This document shows, in pieces, positions 1 to 8,565 of a stretch of DNA of 38,940 nucleotides; the first letter of the stretch is position 1; each line of letters begins with the position of its first letter. The translations under genes were made by a program, and so were the position numbers. The stretch comes from CAYHWW01 sp964360145. GTDB lineage: Bacteria > Bdellovibrionota > UBA1018 > CAYHWW01. The notes under the pieces were generated by a model, which worked only from the letters and a program-made list of their open reading frames with translations, ran no database searches and was not told the origin of the DNA. Location: assembly GCA_964360145.1 (NCBI GenBank), contig CAYHWW010000015.1, forward strand, positions 1-38,940. Direction: 5' to 3'.

Positions 1-1166
1 CGCTCATTGGGGGTGATGAGATCAAAGCCCTCGAACTCAAGGATGTTGCCCCAGCGACTGGCGACTTGGCTGTCTGCCACGCGCATTTTCCCGGTGGGCA
101 ATGCCTTGGTGAGCTTGGGGATGGTGGCACGACTGAAGATGCCATGACGGAAATCGCTGAAAACGAAGACATCGGAATCGCTGTCTGAAACGGACTGGCT
201 AAGCTTGCCTAATATTTTGTCGGAAATAGTGCGATTATCGAGCTTATCGACCTTCAAGAGTCGGTAGCCACCTGCAATAAAAGCGTTCTTCTGGGTCGTC
301 GGACGTGTTTTATCAATAATGACGTCACATTTGATGCCCGCGGCTTCAAGATCCTTCAGTACGAAATCCTTGAGGTCGTCATTTCCGAGAACTGTGGAAA
401 AGCGAACGTCCGCGCCGGCCTGTCTCAGATGCTTTGCCACCACCGCGGCCCCACCGGAGAAGTTGACACAGTTCTCATATTTAACACTGAAGGTGGGGGT
501 CTTGGTCCCGCTCCCAATCATGGTGCAGTAGGTGTAGGAGTCCACGATGGTATCGCCAAGGACGTGAACCTTCGTACCCTGAAAAAGGGATAGAGCCTTC
601 CTCAGGTCATCAAAGGTGATGCCCTCCGAGCGCATGAGGGTGAGGAGCTTATCTGATGAAATCTTGGGCGGCGCCAGCTCCAGCACCGCGGAGGACGAGT
701 AAACAATGTCACCGGGAGTGAAGATGATTTCACCCCCATAACTGTCGAGGACTTCCTTCTCGACGCTGGTCTTCGGGTGCATGCCGTCGGAGAAGTATTC
801 GTAGCCCTTGGCAAAGTAATCGGGCTGCAGAAATTTGAGATTTTCAAGAGGCGTGGCATTCTGATCGATGATGACGTAGTCCACCATCTCGAAAGCGGCG
901 AGATTCATGGCACGCAGTTGCTCGGGCACGAAGGGTCGGATGTTGCTCTTGTTGATGTGCACGTCACCGGTAAGGCTCGCCACGAGGAGGTCCGCCTTTT
1001 CGCTGGCGTACATGAGGTGTCGCACATGGCCCGGATGTACGATGTCGAAGGTGCCATGGCACATAATTACGGATCGCTTTCGGGGACGAGGACCGAGCAG
1101 CTCCATGAGCTGCTCGCGGGTCTTGATCTTGCGACGATAATCACCGTTCCGAATCGTATCTGCCAT
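1..1166 (-). CDS. Nucleotidyltransferase-PfkB sugar kinase fusion (reversed HldE-like), 3' end outside window
   Basis: Reading leftward from ATG at 1166, the frame stays open for 388 codons to the window edge, so the C-terminus is missing. Residues about 30-165 form a cytidylyltransferase-type domain with the HxGH signature at 44-47 (GTFDIVHPGH at 38-47) and an ISST-like YSSS near 156-159. Residues about 195 onward look like a PfkB/ribokinase-family sugar kinase, with a GG pair at 238-239 in the sugar-binding region and good resemblance to the HldE kinase half. HldE makes ADP-heptose precursors (7-phosphate kinase, then 1-phosphate adenylyltransferase), but its kinase comes first; here the order is reversed. 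The start overlaps the stop of the upstream epimerase (TAATG), so the two are translationally coupled. The substrate is likely a heptose or related sugar phosphate; the nucleotide cannot be told by eye. Confidence 0.85.
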   Translation of the reverse strand, partial: MADTIRNGDYRRKIKTREQLMELLGPRPRKRSVIMCHGTFDIVHPGHVRHLMYASEKADLLVASLTGDVHINKSNIRPFVPEQLRAMNLAAFEMVDYVIIDQNATPLENLKFLQPDYFAKGYEYFSDGMHPKTSVEKEVLDSYGGEIIFTPGDIVYSSSAVLELAPPKISSDKLLTLMRSEGITFDDLRKALSLFQGTKVHVLGDTIVDSYTYCTMIGSGTKTPTFSVKYENCVNFSGGAAVVAKHLRQAGADVRFSTVLGNDDLKDFVLKDLEAAGIKCDVIIDKTRPTTQKNAFIAGGYRLLKVDKLDNRTISDKILGKLSQSVSDSDSDVFVFSDFRHGIFSRATIPKLTKALPTGKMRVADSQVASRWGNILEFEGFDLITPNE

Positions 1167-2173
1167 TATTTATCCTTGCTTGAAAATGCGGCGAACCAAC
1201 CCTCAGTTGCTTTTTCGATCGAGGAAACATCCCACAAAGGGGCGTCCCGCCAGTAATCTATATTCTGGAGCATCCTCGCAACACCTTCATCGAAGGATAC
1301 CCTGGGTTCCCAGCCCGTGTGGGTCTTGATCTTGGACACGTCGGCCCAGGTACAGTCCGGCTCCCCGGGGCGTTTGGGCACGTGCACCACGTCGCCCCCC
1401 AAGAGCTCCACGAGGCGGTTGATGGGCTGGGGCTTGCCGGCGCCGAGATTGTAGACTTCATTGACGTGCTTTGACTCGGCAAGACTCAGGAAAGCTTCAG
1501 CCACGTCGGAAACATAAACAAAATCCCGGGTCTGGGTGCCGTCACCCACCACCGTGAAGGGCTTACCCGCCAACTTCTGCTTCAGGAATACGCCGAATAC
1601 GGCGCCGTAGACGCCGCTGGTGCGGGAACGGGTGCCATAAACGTTGAACATGCGGATGGAGTTCACCGGAAGGCCGTAGAGCTGGCCCCAGTGGAGCATG
1701 GCCTGTTCGCCCTGATACTTGCTCAAAGCATAGGGGTACTCGTAGGCTATCGGCGCACGCTCCGTGGTGGGAAGTTCTTTTGCCAAGCCATAGCAGGATG
1801 ACGAGGCCGCGTAGATGAACTTCTGGATCTTGGAATGCCGGGCACATTCCAGCGCGTGAACAGTGCCCATGACGTTCACGGACATGTATTCCGTGGGCTT
1901 GTCGATGGAGGGCACGATGTCGCCAAGACCGGCGAAATGGAACACGAACTTCGCATCAGTGAAGAGCTTGTCCTCAGCGCCCAACTGCCTCAAGTCCCGC
2001 GTATCGAGAGTGAGACGAGGGTTATCTTTGTGGTGTGCCAGGTTGGCCATACGACCACCCGTGAGATTGTCGATGACACGCACACGGAAACCGCGCACGA
2101 GGAGGCAGTCCACCATGTGGCTTCCTATGAAGCCGGCGCCACCTGTGACTATAGCGATCGGGGAGCTGCTCAT
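1166..2173 (-). CDS. NAD-dependent sugar-nucleotide epimerase/dehydratase (extended SDR)
   Basis: A 335-residue extended SDR. The Rossmann motif TGGAGFIGSH is at 10-19, the acidic adenosine-ribose contact is in IDNL at about 35-38, and the catalytic Tyr148/Lys152 pair lies in YALSK. This family interconverts nucleotide sugars such as UDP-glucose/galactose or UDP-uronates; the exact substrate is not visible. An upstream in-frame ATG at 2239 would add 22 residues without similarity and would start above the best promoter candidate, so ATG 2173 just before the Rossmann strand is preferred. Its stop overlaps the start of the nucleotidyltransferase-kinase fusion by one base, suggesting the pair prepare one activated sugar together. 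Confidence 0.88.
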   Translation of the reverse strand: MSSSPIAIVTGGAGFIGSHMVDCLLVRGFRVRVIDNLTGGRMANLAHHKDNPRLTLDTRDLRQLGAEDKLFTDAKFVFHFAGLGDIVPSIDKPTEYMSVNVMGTVHALECARHSKIQKFIYAASSSCYGLAKELPTTERAPIAYEYPYALSKYQGEQAMLHWGQLYGLPVNSIRMFNVYGTRSRTSGVYGAVFGVFLKQKLAGKPFTVVGDGTQTRDFVYVSDVAEAFLSLAESKHVNEVYNLGAGKPQPINRLVELLGGDVVHVPKRPGEPDCTWADVSKIKTHTGWEPRVSFDEGVARMLQNIDYWRDAPLWDVSSIEKATEGWFAAFSSKDK

Positions 2174-2192
2174 CGTGCGTACACCATGGGTT

Positions 2193-2221
2193 TTTTTAGC
2201 AATTGGCGTCATGGGTGTAAA
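2193..2221 (-). promoter_or_regulatory. Putative sigma-70 promoter for the epimerase-kinase operon
   Basis: On the minus strand TTTACA (2216-2221) is followed after 17 bases by TAAAAA (2193-2198). This would start RNA near 2186, about a dozen bases before ATG 2173. Matches are 5/6 and 4/6 to consensus. It lies in the 112-base gap after pseH and supports the shorter epimerase start. Confidence 0.4.
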
Positions 2222-2285
2222 CAAGCAGTTCCATGGCAAACCGCTAATAACCGATGCTTAACGTCGGAATTACCGGGCCGGTCCG

Positions 2286-2849
2286 TTAAAGAAAAGCCGT
2301 CTTTTCAACTTCTGCTTTTCGCTGGAGCCACTCTGTTTTCGTAAGGGTAAGCAGAACGGCCTCGATCGGTTCACCGCGCGAGGTCACCTTAGTGAAAAAC
2401 TTCTCAGTGTTGAATCCAATGCGAGCATTGAACTCAAGGCTTCGTTTGTTCGCAGCCAAGGCCTCGCCGATAACTTTGGTGACGCCTAGTTTTTCAAAAA
2501 AGTGTTCAAGCGCGCAGAATCCCATAATCGTTCCTGCCCGTGGGCAGAACAGGGCTGGATCCACGAGCGGTCCGAGATGACAACCCCAGATCCAGACGTC
2601 ATCGGCGCGGTTTACATTTTTAATATTAATACGACCTATCGTTCGCCCCTGGTGTTCGAAAATCCAGCATTTTTGGAGTTCATTATCCTTTAACGAGTGA
2701 AACCACCGAAGGTGCTCTTCTCTGAGGACAAGATTGTGCTCGAACATCGTTGTTCGAATCCGATCCGAGTTTTTCCACTCTAAAAGGAGGTCTATATCAC
2801 CTTCAGTGACGGGTCTCATTGTGAAGTCGGAGCGCTTTGGGGTGATCAT
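2286..2849 (-). CDS. pseH: PseH-like GNAT N-acetyltransferase
   Basis: A 187-residue GNAT-fold acetyltransferase. The fold starts at about residue 11 (MRPVTEGDIDLLLEWKN), and the late motif ANKRSLEFNARIGF is the acetyl-CoA-binding helix pattern common in this group. PseH acetylates the 4-amino group of UDP-4-amino-4,6-dideoxy-N-acetyl-altrosamine in pseudaminic acid synthesis. The assignment rests on overall resemblance and on the gene lying 6 bases after pseG on the same strand. ATG 2849 is used; ATG 2819 is a possible shorter start. Other GNAT sugar acetyltransferases cannot be excluded. Confidence 0.8.
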   Translation of the reverse strand: MITPKRSDFTMRPVTEGDIDLLLEWKNSDRIRTTMFEHNLVLREEHLRWFHSLKDNELQKCWIFEHQGRTIGRINIKNVNRADDVWIWGCHLGPLVDPALFCPRAGTIMGFCALEHFFEKLGVTKVIGEALAANKRSLEFNARIGFNTEKFFTKVTSRGEPIEAVLLTLTKTEWLQRKAEVEKTAFL

Positions 2850-2855
2850 GGATGG

Positions 2856-3911
2856 CTAAACTCCAATACAATTCAAAACAGAAATTATTCGCTCACACCC
2901 TAAACCGTCCACAAGCTTTTGTCCAAACTGACTCATATGGCTACGTAGTTCATAATCCTTCATAAGCCCTGAAAGCTTTTCAGCGATGGTGGGTGCATTC
3001 AGGGCGTGATGCCATCCGAGGTTCACCCCCGCCCCCTCCTTGGCAATGGCTTCCACCGCAGCAACTTGATTATCAGCTGTGATGACCACGAGGGAAGGAA
3101 GCCCCATGAAGGCCAACTCCCAGCACGTACTCCCTCCCGCTGAAACAGCAACATCAGCCCAGGCCATGAGATCGGCCATGGAAGTGCTGTTTCTCACGAT
3201 ACGAACTGGAGTTGATAAGCCGACTACAAATGATTGGATCGCATCGTAATGGGGATTGTTCCCTCCCACGATGGCGACGGCCTCTACTCGGTCTATGGCA
3301 ACACGCTGTAGCGCCTCAATCACCATCATCGTGATGTTATGTTCGTCTATGCCTCCCATTGTAATTAAAACCTTGCGTGCAGTCCCAGGCAATGGCCTTT
3401 GCCACTCCTTCCACTTCATGAATTCTTCTTGGCGCAAGAGAGCGTAAGAACAACCCAATAATAGCCGGGTGTAAGGTTCTCTTTTTACATAAAATCTTTC
3501 ATGAGCGTACATGTTCTGATTCAGAACGATATCCGCGCAGTAGTGATCGGCACTGCCATGGTCATCCACGAGGAAGAGCCGTAAACCGGCATCTTTAATG
3601 CGACGTTGGTAATCCGCATCAAAATGATAACCATCCAAAATCAACCACATTGCGTCGATTTTTTTGCAAAGAGCAGCCGTCTCATCCGCGTCTTCGGGTG
3701 GAAGTGACTTTAGAGATATGACTTCGAAAGTCTCACTCTCAAGCTTAGACCTCATGGAAGAAGTGAGAGTCGACACCGCGAATACAGCGCGTCCACCAGC
3801 CTGTCGCCAGGCTTTGGCTAAGGCCAGGCACCGCATAATATGCCCGGTGCCCATGGATGAACTAGCGTCTGCACGAATGACGAGAGTTTTAGGCGATAGA
3901 GGCGTGTCCAT
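2856..3911 (-). CDS. pseG: PseG: UDP-2,4-diacetamido-trideoxy-altropyranose hydrolase
   Basis: A 351-residue GT-B-fold protein. Near the N-terminus RADASSSMGTGHIMRCLALA carries the G-x-G-H-x-x-R-C-L signature with the catalytic base His24. The C-terminal half has the nucleotide-binding SAGGSTCWELAFMGLPSLV pattern typical of PseG and MurG-like folds. PseG removes UDP from the pathway intermediate to give the free hexose that PseI condenses with phosphoenolpyruvate. The frame is open upstream through pseI antisense. ATG 3911 is chosen because the family core begins a few residues later; ATG 3950 would overlap the divergent pseI start by two bases. Neither start has a clear Shine-Dalgarno sequence. 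Confidence 0.9.
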   Translation of the reverse strand: MDTPLSPKTLVIRADASSSMGTGHIMRCLALAKAWRQAGGRAVFAVSTLTSSMRSKLESETFEVISLKSLPPEDADETAALCKKIDAMWLILDGYHFDADYQRRIKDAGLRLFLVDDHGSADHYCADIVLNQNMYAHERFYVKREPYTRLLLGCSYALLRQEEFMKWKEWQRPLPGTARKVLITMGGIDEHNITMMVIEALQRVAIDRVEAVAIVGGNNPHYDAIQSFVVGLSTPVRIVRNSTSMADLMAWADVAVSAGGSTCWELAFMGLPSLVVITADNQVAAVEAIAKEGAGVNLGWHHALNAPTIAEKLSGLMKDYELRSHMSQFGQKLVDGLGCERIISVLNCIGV

Positions 3912-3948
3912 ATGTTTGACTTTTGTACCTTGTAGGTTAGTTTGAGCC

Positions 3949-4998
3949 ATGGCAATCCAAATTGCGAACCGCCCCCTCGGCAAAGGGCACGCCCCGTTCA
4001 TCGTGGCGGAAGTCGGCATCAACCACAATGGAGAGCTTGAGCGAGCCTTCCAAATGATCCAGGTGGCCAAGGACGCCGGTGTCGACGCGGTTAAGTTCCA
4101 GACCTTTAAAGCCGACGAATTTTGTGGGGACGCCGAACAGACGTTCACCTACAAATCCCAGGGCAAAGAAGTCACGGAGTCCATGCTCGAGATGTTCCGC
4201 CGCTACGAGTTCAACCGCGATCAGTGGTTTGCTGTGAAAAAGCGCTGTGATGAGGTTGGAATCCACTTTCTCTCGACGCCTCAAAACAGGTCTGACCTCG
4301 ATATCCTCCTCGAGCTGGGCGTCACCGCGGTGAAGGTGGGCTCTGACGATTTCAGCAACCTGCCTCTACTCAAAAGTTATGCCGTTACCGGGCTCCCGCT
4401 GATCCTTTCCACCGGCATGGCCGATCTATCCGAGGTATACCAAGCCCTCGACATCATTGGCGCCATGGACGGCTATCCCGTGGTGCTCCTCGTATGCACA
4501 TCCCAATACCCGACGCCGCCCGAGGACGTAAATCTCCTCAAGCTCCGCACGTTGTCCGAGGCGTTCCCTGATGTCACCGTGGGGTTCTCTGACCACACCC
4601 AAGGTCCCTTGGCCGCAGCCGCGGCTGTGGCCCTCGGCGCCTGCTTCTTCGAAAAGCATTTCACCCTCAACCACGATCTTCCGGGCCCGGACCACTGGTT
4701 TTCTGAAAACCCCGAGGGACTGAAGGCTTGGGTCCAGGCCATCCGCGCCACATATAAAATGCTGGGAAGTCCCCTGGTGCGGCCCACCGCAACCGAACGG
4801 AAAAATCGCTCCGCGTACCGCCGCAGCATCGTTGCCCTGAAGGACATCCCCGAGGGAGAAACGCTTTCGCTCCAGAACATCGGGCTGCGTCGCCCCGCCA
4901 CGGGGTTGGCGCCGATCCTCATCGATCAGGTCCTTGGCTCTCAAGCCGCACGGATTATTCGCAAGGGCACCCCCCTGGAGTTCAAAGATTTCCGATGA
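3949..4998 (+). CDS. pseI: Pseudaminic acid synthase (NeuB/PseI family, with SAF domain)
   Basis: A 349-residue NeuB-type synthase condensing phosphoenolpyruvate with a 6-carbon amino sugar to a nine-carbon acid. The TIM-barrel part shows AEVGINHNG (20-28), KFQTF (49-53), the metal-ligand motif GFSDHT (212-217) and EKHFTL (235-240). Residues about 288-349 are the antifreeze-like SAF domain that completes the substrate site of the dimer partner. The neighbouring divergent pseG and pseH favour the altro-configured substrate, so PseI is preferred over NeuB or LegI. The start lies only 37 bases from the pseG start. Downstream, its stop overlaps the aminotransferase start (ATGA). Confidence 0.9.
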   Translation: MAIQIANRPLGKGHAPFIVAEVGINHNGELERAFQMIQVAKDAGVDAVKFQTFKADEFCGDAEQTFTYKSQGKEVTESMLEMFRRYEFNRDQWFAVKKRCDEVGIHFLSTPQNRSDLDILLELGVTAVKVGSDDFSNLPLLKSYAVTGLPLILSTGMADLSEVYQALDIIGAMDGYPVVLLVCTSQYPTPPEDVNLLKLRTLSEAFPDVTVGFSDHTQGPLAAAAAVALGACFFEKHFTLNHDLPGPDHWFSENPEGLKAWVQAIRATYKMLGSPLVRPTATERKNRSAYRRSIVALKDIPEGETLSLQNIGLRRPATGLAPILIDQVLGSQAARIIRKGTPLEFKDFR

Positions 4999-6005
4999 TT
5001 CCCCACAACAGACCGAGCCTCGGCACCGAGGAAGAAGGGGCCGCCATCAGAGTCATCCAATCCGGTTGGCTCGCCCAGGGAAACGAAGTCAAAGCCTTCG
5101 AAGATGAGCTCTGCCGCTTCCTGGGCCTTGCCGACGGGCATGCCGTCGCTGTTTCCAGCGGCACTGCGGCGCTCTACCTTTCCCTCTGGGCCTTGGGTGC
5201 CTCAGGGAAGCGGGTTGCCCTTCCCTCTTACGTATGCGCAGCCTTGCGCAACGCCGTGGCCATGGCCAGGGCCACGGAATGCTTGATCGACAATGCTACT
5301 GAGTCCCCAAACATGGATTTGAAAGTGATTGAGCACTCAGGCGCGGATCTCGCCATTGTACCCCATACTTTTGGCATCCCGGCGGCTGTGGCCAAACTGG
5401 CGGCAAGGCTCCCCGTCATCGAGGACTGCGCCCAATCCCTGGGGGCGTCCATGGACGGCGTGCCCACGGGCCTCACGGGGCGCCTGGGCGTGTTTTCGTT
5501 TTATGCCACTAAGCTCATGACCACCGGGGGCCAGGGCGGGGCCGTGGTGTCGAAAGACAAAGCCTTGATCGACACCATCCGGGATTACCGGGAGTTCGAT
5601 TGCCGCAAGGACTCCAAGCTTCGCTTTAATTTCCAGATGACGGATCTCCAGGCCGCCATCGGCGGGGCCCAGCTGCTGAAGCTGCCTGCATTTCTCAAGC
5701 GACGCTCTGAAATCTATGAATTCTACAAAAATTCTGGCCTGGGCCTTATTGACGGCACTGGCAACATACAGCCCGTGCGCTACCGGGCAGTTTTACGAAC
5801 GGAAAGCCCCCGTACCGTCATAGAGCAGCTCGCAGCGAGAGGCATCAAGGCTATCGTACCGCTGGAGGACTGGGAACTCCTCGGGGAACGCTCTCGTTTC
5901 CCCAACGCCCATGCCCTTACCCAGTGCACGGTCTCGCTGCCGGCATACCCGTCGTTGACAGATGAGGAGCTGGGCAGTGTAGTTGCGGGGGTTTTAAACC
6001 GATGA
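4995..6005 (+). CDS. DegT/DnrJ/EryC1-family sugar aminotransferase
   Basis: A 336-residue PLP enzyme of the DegT/DnrJ/EryC1 family, which transaminates keto-sugars of nucleotide-diphosphate sugars. SSGTAAL at 54-60 binds the cofactor phosphate, Asp144 in IEDCAQ contacts the pyridine nitrogen and Lys173 in SFYATKLMTTGGQGG is the Schiff-base lysine. It is shorter than the second DegT enzyme in the window (pseC) and less like PseC. It is therefore probably not the pathway transaminase; it could aminate another residue of the glycan. It starts inside the pseI stop and its own stop overlaps the WbqC-like start (both ATGA), so translation is coupled. Confidence 0.87.
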   Translation: MIPHNRPSLGTEEEGAAIRVIQSGWLAQGNEVKAFEDELCRFLGLADGHAVAVSSGTAALYLSLWALGASGKRVALPSYVCAALRNAVAMARATECLIDNATESPNMDLKVIEHSGADLAIVPHTFGIPAAVAKLAARLPVIEDCAQSLGASMDGVPTGLTGRLGVFSFYATKLMTTGGQGGAVVSKDKALIDTIRDYREFDCRKDSKLRFNFQMTDLQAAIGGAQLLKLPAFLKRRSEIYEFYKNSGLGLIDGTGNIQPVRYRAVLRTESPRTVIEQLAARGIKAIVPLEDWELLGERSRFPNAHALTQCTVSLPAYPSLTDEELGSVVAGVLNR

Positions 6006-6706
6006 TCCTCACTGCCCATCAACCTGTTTACTTGCCGTGGCTGGGCCTCTTCCACAAAATCGCCCTGGCTGATAAGTTCATTTTCTTCGATCAGGTGCAG
6101 TACGTCTCTAAAGACTACATCTCGCGCAACCAGATCAAGACTTCCGCGGGGCCGCTGCTGCTGACCGTGCCCGTCCTCAGCAAAGACCACATGGATAAAA
6201 AGATCTCGGAAGTCGAGATCAATAACCAGACGCCATGGCAACGCAAGCATTGGAAATCCATCGTAGGGGCCTATGCCAAAGCACCTTACTTCAAGCAGCA
6301 CGCGGATTTTTTTGAAGACACCTACCAACGCCCCTGGCGGCTGCTGGCTGACCTCAACTACCACATGCTGCTCTGGTTTCTCGACACCCTGGGCATCAAG
6401 GTGCCCGTGGAGAAAATGAGCGCTTACCAATTCACCGGAGCCAAGTCTGATCTGGTGCTGGATATGTGCGTGCAGCTCGGCGCGAAGACCTACATCTTCG
6501 GCGCCCAGGGCTCTGATTACGCGGACACCGAGTCCTTCCGTAAAGCCGGTGTTTCCGTGATGTTTCAAGAGTACCGACACCCGGTGTATCGGCAGCTCCA
6601 TGGGAATTTTGTCCCTTATATGAGCGCCATTGATTTGCTGTTCAACGAGGGCCCAAACTCCCTCGAAATTCTCATGTCAGGCAATGCGACGAAGGGTATG
6701 AGGTGA
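6002..6706 (+). CDS. WbqC-like family protein
   Basis: A 234-residue protein resembling the WbqC family. The N-terminal HQPVYLPWLGLFHKIALAD pattern (6-24) and the central region with PWQRKHWKSI are the recognisable parts. WbqC proteins occur in O-antigen and glycopeptidolipid clusters and have been proposed to take part in sugar N-acylation or related steps, but no general biochemical role is settled. Here it lies fourth-base-overlapped between a DegT aminotransferase and a large putative glycosyltransferase. This suggests it modifies the amino group installed by the aminotransferase; that link is inference. Confidence 0.8.
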   Translation: MILTAHQPVYLPWLGLFHKIALADKFIFFDQVQYVSKDYISRNQIKTSAGPLLLTVPVLSKDHMDKKISEVEINNQTPWQRKHWKSIVGAYAKAPYFKQHADFFEDTYQRPWRLLADLNYHMLLWFLDTLGIKVPVEKMSAYQFTGAKSDLVLDMCVQLGAKTYIFGAQGSDYADTESFRKAGVSVMFQEYRHPVYRQLHGNFVPYMSAIDLLFNEGPNSLEILMSGNATKGMR

Positions 6707-8565
6707 CGCTGCTTTTTGAAGAGCTCAACCCGGCAAACCTCGTTCTGGCCCGGGCTTTATTGTTTTTCGGATTGGACATACGCTACTTACATCTGCATGC
6801 GAAGCTGCATCCGCGATTCGAAAGCCTGAAGCAAGCAGGCATCGTCGGCTTATCCTACGATCAACTTACTGAGGCGCAGTACAAGCTTTTTGAAAAGACC
6901 GCCCAGTATGCCGACCATGTCAACAAGAAGTGGTTTCTGCCCTCTAGAGCCTATCTCGCGATGCGAGAATCCTTGTCTCATCAACCAGCGCACCAGCGCA
7001 AACTTGCCGTCGCCGTTGAGAGGGAAATTTGCAACCGCACGAAGACCTTCATTGCTCTCACCCTTTTTGCCGAGGACCTTCGAGAAAAAAAGCCGCACTT
7101 AAAAGTCTGGCTTTGGGCGAGCAATGACTTTTTTACAGAGCAAATCTCCCGCCTCGATGCAGGCAAATACAAAAATCTCTGTCCAAAGTTCATCACCGCT
7201 GCGGTAAAAATCGCGGCGCTCCTGGGCTCCAGGCTGAAAAAGAAATCTCCCCGAGCAGTCCCAGCTGATTCAGCGCCGAGCGGTGCGGCGCCTACCTCGC
7301 CCTCGGAGGTCGTATTCTTCCCGCATATGGGGGTCTTCTACGGTAATTTATTCGTTAAAGATCACTACTACAGCGAAAATCCCCATAGCCCTTTCCACAA
7401 AAGCCGCATCTTGCACCTCTCCCTGGGGGACTCGCCACAGGCCATTGAGAGCTCGCTCCAGTACTACCGGGATAATAATATTCCCCACGCCGACTTTTCC
7501 GCGCTGAGGCCCCGCAATCCCAAAAGGCATTTGCTAGCATGCATGAAACTAGTGTTGGCCCATCCCACGGCGTTCATCCTCGCCTTGGCTTCCCCAGGCC
7601 CCAGCGCTGTTCTGTTGGTTTTGAATTTATTCAAAACCATTTCCTCGGCGGTTTATTACCTGGAAGCCCTCCCTGGGGTTAAAACAGCGCTGATCGGCTA
7701 TGACATGCTTTTCCCGCCCGTGCTTTCCATGGCCTTGGCATTGCGCGGGATTACCACCGTGGCAGTCCAGGAACGCTTCATGGGGCCCTGGTTCGAAACC
7801 TACGTACCCGTGTCGGACCATTATTTTGTCATGGGCAACGTAGTCAGCGAGCGCCTGCGACAGCTCGGCGAGCGGGCAGCCGTTGGCGAAGTCCATGTCC
7901 TGGGACCCGTGCGCCTCGATCTCATCCACAGGATGATGCAAACACCATTCACTCATAAATATTCAGAGATCAAAAAGCGACATTTTCTGCTCTTGGCCCT
8001 CGATTGCCACTCCGCGAAATCAGAGATGGAAAACCGCCTGGCCCTGGCAAATTATTGGTCCTTGGTTCGCAAGTTCTACGAAGATATGATCCGCCTGGCT
8101 GAGGACTTTAAAGATCATGTGCACATCGTCATCAAAGGCAAGAACTTCGACTTCCTCACCAACCCCCAGTTTGCGGACATTGTTTCCAGAATGCAGTCTG
8201 TCACCAACCTCTCCGTGGAAACAAATTTACAGGAATACACTCCGGAAAAAATGAGCGTCATCGCTGATGGCGCCGTGGCTATCTACACGTCCATGGCTGA
8301 CGAAATGATGGCCGCGGGCAAACCCGTCGTCATATATGATTACTTTGGTGTGCCGGGGCGTTTTTTCGATTACCGTGGGCTTCCCATTATCGCCCACGAC
8401 TATGCTTCTTTGAAGGATGCCGTCGAGCGGATGAGCCGTCATGGAACGCTTCTATCCCGTGAACAACAGCAAATGCTCCACCAGGAATTTTACAACGACA
8501 GCTTCGATGGCAAGATCCGCTCTCGCCTGAGTCAGGCGCTAGAACAGATCCATACGGAACTTTAA
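6703..8565 (+). CDS. Large putative GT-B-like glycosyltransferase (620 aa)
   Basis: A 620-residue protein starting at GTG 6703 inside the stop of the WbqC-like gene (GTGA). Residues 1-179 form a helical N-terminal region with no family I recognise. A Pro/Ala/Ser-rich linker at about 180-202 separates it from the rest. The C-terminal part (about 203-620) has alternating strands and helices and, near its end, MAAGKPVVIYDYFGVPGRF. That resembles the nucleotide-sugar-binding half of GT-B enzymes or CDP-glycerol transferases. A role transferring the pseudaminic acid-type sugar made by the same operon is plausible but unproven. It is not the DUF115/Maf type by eye. Its last 27 bases overlap the PIG-L gene end on the other strand. 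Confidence 0.75.
   Translation: MTLLFEELNPANLVLARALLFFGLDIRYLHLHAKLHPRFESLKQAGIVGLSYDQLTEAQYKLFEKTAQYADHVNKKWFLPSRAYLAMRESLSHQPAHQRKLAVAVEREICNRTKTFIALTLFAEDLREKKPHLKVWLWASNDFFTEQISRLDAGKYKNLCPKFITAAVKIAALLGSRLKKKSPRAVPADSAPSGAAPTSPSEVVFFPHMGVFYGNLFVKDHYYSENPHSPFHKSRILHLSLGDSPQAIESSLQYYRDNNIPHADFSALRPRNPKRHLLACMKLVLAHPTAFILALASPGPSAVLLVLNLFKTISSAVYYLEALPGVKTALIGYDMLFPPVLSMALALRGITTVAVQERFMGPWFETYVPVSDHYFVMGNVVSERLRQLGERAAVGEVHVLGPVRLDLIHRMMQTPFTHKYSEIKKRHFLLLALDCHSAKSEMENRLALANYWSLVRKFYEDMIRLAEDFKDHVHIVIKGKNFDFLTNPQFADIVSRMQSVTNLSVETNLQEYTPEKMSVIADGAVAIYTSMADEMMAAGKPVVIYDYFGVPGRFFDYRGLPIIAHDYASLKDAVERMSRHGTLLSREQQQMLHQEFYNDSFDGKIRSRLSQALEQIHTEL

Noticed and set aside
3912..4148. Long N-terminal extension of PseG
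   Set aside because: It runs antisense through pseI and has no PseG-like residues.
6703..8565. Maf/DUF115 flagellin glycosyltransferase
   Set aside because: The protein lacks recognisable Maf motifs; GT-B-like C-terminal features fit better, though weakly.
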